Assembly: GCA_023415545.1 (NCBI GenBank)
Contig: JAEZKJ010000019.1
Coordinates: 1 to 7,616, forward strand
Origin: Bacteroidota bacterium
GTDB taxonomy: Bacteria; Bacteroidota; Bacteroidia; Bacteroidales; Bacteroidaceae
Length of the DNA: 7,616 nt
Reading direction: 5' to 3'
The position numbers and the translations under genes are program-made. Positions 6,183 through 7,616 of the stretch are shown here, piece after piece. The first letter of the stretch is position 1, and each line of letters opens with the position of its first letter. A model generated the notes under the pieces. That model was not told where the DNA came from. It did not search any database and was given only the letters and a program-made list of their open reading frames with translations.

Positions 6183-6962
6183 TTAGTTATCAATTATCTT
6201 CTCAATAATACTATCACTCTTCACCGATATGCTATCTTGCAAGACGTTAATACTGTGTTTCAAAGGTACAACTAACTCTCTTTTCGATATGCTATCTTTT
6301 ATAACATTAATACTATCTCTTAATGGTATTATAATTTTACTTTTCGATATGCTATCTTGTTTTGTGGGAACATAATCTTTATAAGTTTTCCATGCGTTTG
6401 CTTTTTTTGCATTTCTATTTCTTATTCTGGCTTTCTTTGAGAATAATGGAGCAATGGCATTTTCTGCACTGAATGTGCCTGTAGGACTTCCCGATGGGGC
6501 TACACTTGGATCTATTCCTGCTGATATACCTTGATAGCCATCATGCAAGCTTGACTCTCTATTGAAATTAAACTTTATCTTTACTGTTAGAGTGTCTTTT
6601 TTTCTATGTATTATTGGATCATTTACCGGGTCCTCTCCAAATTTAGTGAAAATAGAGTAGGGGGTGAGGCGTATAAATTTAGGTTTTTTCCACTTTGTGC
6701 TATCAAGGTAGTTTTTAGGAAGATCCTCAAGATATTTCATCCAACTTTTATCCTCACTCATCATCGGTTTACTTTTCATAATCTCTTTTGTGGGATTGAA
6801 GTCAAAATGAATATCTTTTACAGCTTCCATATTAAGTTTTATCTCATCTTTCCCATTAATGATTTGTTGTAATCGTAAAGAATCTTGTTTTGTAAGTTGT
6901 GCTTGTGAAGATATTACTCCAATAGTGCATAGTAGTAGAGGGAGACAGAAACGATAAGACAT
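6183..6962 (-). CDS. Secreted protein of unknown function with C-terminal 20-residue DSI repeats
   Basis: A 259-residue protein I cannot assign with confidence; the N-terminal pattern (AQLTKQDSLRLQQIINGKDEIKLNMEAV) resembles uncharacterised Bacteroides secreted proteins of about this size, possibly DUF4858-like. Residues 1-22 are a Sec signal peptide ending in SSQAQ, with no lipobox at the cleavage site, so export to the periplasm or beyond is expected. The middle (about 23-195) is basic and rich in Lys, Pro and Asn with no recognised fold; 175-192 is strongly basic. Residues 201-259 are two complete 20-residue units and a third partial one, each beginning with a DSIS-type motif after K/Q (KQDSISKSK, IKDSISKRE, LQDSISVKS) and having a PL(R/K)xSINV second half. 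The DNA under it repeats with exact 60-bp period. It is bounded by its own candidate promoter and lies upstream of parD in the same direction with a 129-bp gap. Confidence 0.75.
   Translation of the reverse strand: MSYRFCLPLLLCTIGVISSQAQLTKQDSLRLQQIINGKDEIKLNMEAVKDIHFDFNPTKEIMKSKPMMSEDKSWMKYLEDLPKNYLDSTKWKKPKFIRLTPYSIFTKFGEDPVNDPIIHRKKDTLTVKIKFNFNRESSLHDGYQGISAGIDPSVAPSGSPTGTFSAENAIAPLFSKKARIRNRNAKKANAWKTYKDYVPTKQDSISKSKIIIPLRDSINVIKDSISKRELVVPLKHSINVLQDSISVKSDSIIEKIIDN
6226..6361 (-). repeat. Tandem repeat of 60-bp period inside the secreted-protein gene
   Basis: The sequence GATATGCTATCTT begins at 6226, 6286 and 6346, an exact 60-bp period, and the intervening parts (for example CATTAATACT and CGTTAATACT) are also related. 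The repeat is in frame and encodes the 20-residue DSIS/SINV units; the anchor stretch is nearly unchanged at the DNA level, while the rest has diverged, so the duplication is not very recent or the anchor is under constraint. Confidence 0.9.
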
Positions 6963-6978
6963 TATATTTTCTTTAGAT

Positions 6979-6993
6979 AACTTGACAAAAATA
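6979..6993 (-). promoter_or_regulatory. Candidate promoter -7 element for the repeat-tailed secreted protein
   Basis: On the minus strand 6993-6986 read TATTTTTG, an exact TAnnTTTG match. Transcription would start near 6979-6982, about 18 nt before the ATG at 6962. No clear -33 element lies at the usual distance. A second exact match, TAAGTTTG at 7103-7096, lies further upstream and overlaps an inverted repeat. Confidence 0.42.
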
Positions 6994-7097
6994 GTTTTCC
7001 TTATGTTTCTTTGAGTTAAATATTAGTTATATAATGTTTATAGGTTTAATTATCTAATGCTTTTCTCCCCCTTTTTATTAATAAATGATTATTTGCA

Positions 7098-7141
7098 AAC
7101 TTATATTTATCTTAATAGTAATGCTCATTGAAATATAAGTT
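7098..7141. repeat. 11-bp perfect inverted repeat in the intergenic region
   Basis: AACTTATATTT (7098-7108) and AAATATAAGTT (7131-7141) are exact reverse complements separated by 22 bases. The arms are AT-rich and no T-tract follows closely, so a terminator is unlikely. The left arm overlaps a possible -7 element on the minus strand. An operator or a leader hairpin upstream of the secreted-protein gene is possible; function is not known. Confidence 0.55.
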
Positions 7142-7205
7142 ATGGACATAAAAACAAAAGTTATTTGTATTCAATTAATTAATATGCTTTGATAAACTAA
7201 TTATT

Positions 7206-7279
7206 ATGTTTTAAAGAAGTAATCATGATGTTTTAAAGAAGTAATCATGATGTTTTAAGGAAGTAATCATGATGTTTTA
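7206..7279. repeat. 22-bp tandem direct repeat, three copies plus a partial fourth
   Basis: Units start with ATGTTTTAA at 7206, 7228 and 7250, with a truncated copy ATGTTTTAG at 7272; each complete unit ends in GAAGTAATCATG. Copies one and two are identical and copy three differs by one base (AAGG for AAAG). The period is exactly 22 bp, about two helical turns. Each junction carries a TCATGA palindrome. There is no coding frame and no spacer variation, so it is a minisatellite or an array of protein-binding sites. Confidence 0.9.
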
Positions 7280-7410
7280 GAAACTATTTAAAATGATTTT
7301 TGAAACTAATTAAACTAAAGAAGTTTCTTCATTGAGAGGAGTTGAAACAGTTATTGGGTGAAGTAGAGGTACATATTAAAAAAAATGAAGTTTATAATTA
7401 TAGTATCTAT

Positions 7411-7458
7411 AAAATAAAAATCCACAGAGGAGTCTCTTATCAAGACCTCCTCTGTGGA
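7411..7458 (-). terminator. Rho-independent terminator of the gltD-type gene
   Basis: Arms TCCACAGAGGAG (7421-7432) and CTCCTCTGTGGA (7447-7458) form a perfect 12-bp stem. Inside the 14-base loop TCTT and AAGA (7435-7438, 7442-7445) can extend the hairpin by four pairs. Reading on the minus strand the stem is followed by TTTTTATTTT. The other side lacks a T-tract, so termination is one-directional, 30 bp after the gltD stop. Confidence 0.93.
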
Positions 7459-7487
7459 GTATAATTATTGTGTAATAGATTAAGATA

Positions 7488-7616
7488 TTACTTTTTCAAT
7501 CTTTCATTCATGCTAGCAGCGGCTTTACGTCCGTCACCCATAGCTAGGATAACTGTAGCACCACCACGAACGATGTCTCCACCGGCATATATAGTTGGGA
7601 TTGATGTCTGCATATC
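7488..7616 (-). CDS. gltD: Glutamate synthase small subunit-type FAD/NAD(P) oxidoreductase (C-terminal end, runs off right edge)
   Basis: Only the last 42 codons and the stop are present. They encode IYAGGDIVRGGATVILAMGD followed by GRKAAASMNERL, the highly conserved C-terminal FAD-binding end of the GltD / NADPH-dependent glutamate synthase small subunit family, which transfers electrons from NADPH for glutamate formation from glutamine and 2-oxoglutarate. The same ending occurs in the GltA homolog fused to a dihydroorotate dehydrogenase electron-transfer (PyrK-like) domain that many Bacteroidales carry, and in related oxidoreductases such as the dihydropyrimidine dehydrogenase small subunit; the missing N-terminus prevents a choice. 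A strong terminator follows, so this gene ends its own transcript. Confidence 0.85.
   Translation of the reverse strand, partial: DMQTSIPTIYAGGDIVRGGATVILAMGDGRKAAASMNERLKK

Larger units (their letters stand above)
6963..7487. other. 525-bp intergenic region without a gene
   Basis: Between the gltD-type gene and the secreted-protein gene, both on the minus strand, there is no credible coding sequence in any frame. The region is very AT-rich. From left to right it holds the candidate promoter of the secreted-protein gene (6979-6993), an 11-bp inverted repeat (7098-7141), the 22-bp tandem repeat (7206-7279) and the gltD terminator (7411-7458). The stretch 7280-7410 shows nothing I can name. 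Confidence 0.7.

Noticed and set aside
6606..6872. 88-codon plus-strand frame opposite the secreted-protein gene
   Set aside because: The minus-strand gene has a signal peptide, in-frame repeats and a promoter candidate; the opposite frame has none of these.
7206..7279. CRISPR-like array
   Set aside because: The copies are directly adjacent with no spacers between them, and no cas gene is nearby; it is a simple tandem repeat.

Overview
The window is low-GC DNA from a member of the Bacteroidota, most likely a Bacteroidales gut or oral commensal (Bacteroides/Prevotella-like). Supporting evidence: protein families typical of that order (FloA with a short NfeD partner, TPR-PD40 envelope proteins, a Bacteroidota-type TtcA), several matches to the Bacteroidota promoter -7 element TAnnTTTG at sensible distances from start codons, and weak or absent Shine-Dalgarno sequences. 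Species cannot be fixed from this window.

Left part (1-4060, minus strand): a compact block of five genes read right to left. They are a secreted TPR/PD40-propeller/coiled-coil protein, a short NfeD-like membrane protein, FloA (flotillin-like SPFH protein), a uridine phosphorylase-type nucleoside phosphorylase, and the start of a free methionine-(R)-sulfoxide reductase (GAF fold) that runs off the left edge. The first two genes overlap by 10 bp, the other gaps are 23, 27 and 4 bp, and I see no terminator between them, so one operon is likely. NfeD and FloA form a known membrane-microdomain pair. The TPR/PD40 protein is probably its extracytoplasmic neighbour. The last two genes look like metabolic and repair passengers.

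Centre (4061-5460, plus strand): a divergent promoter region, then TtcA (tRNA C32 2-thiolation, complete Cys and PP-loop motifs), then a small four-helix DUF486 (DMT-type) membrane protein, closed by a strong bidirectional rho-independent terminator.

Right part (5461-7616, minus strand): a ParDE-type toxin-antitoxin pair with overlapping genes and a palindromic operator candidate lying inside its promoter spacer; a secreted protein of unknown function ending in exact-period 20-residue (60-bp) repeats; a 525-bp intergenic region holding a long inverted repeat, a 22-bp tandem repeat and a strong terminator; and the last 42 codons of a GltD-type glutamate synthase small subunit.

No mobile element, CRISPR array, tRNA or rRNA is visible. 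The least explained elements are the TPR/PD40 partner of NfeD-FloA, the repeat-tailed secreted protein, and the intergenic repeats upstream of it.
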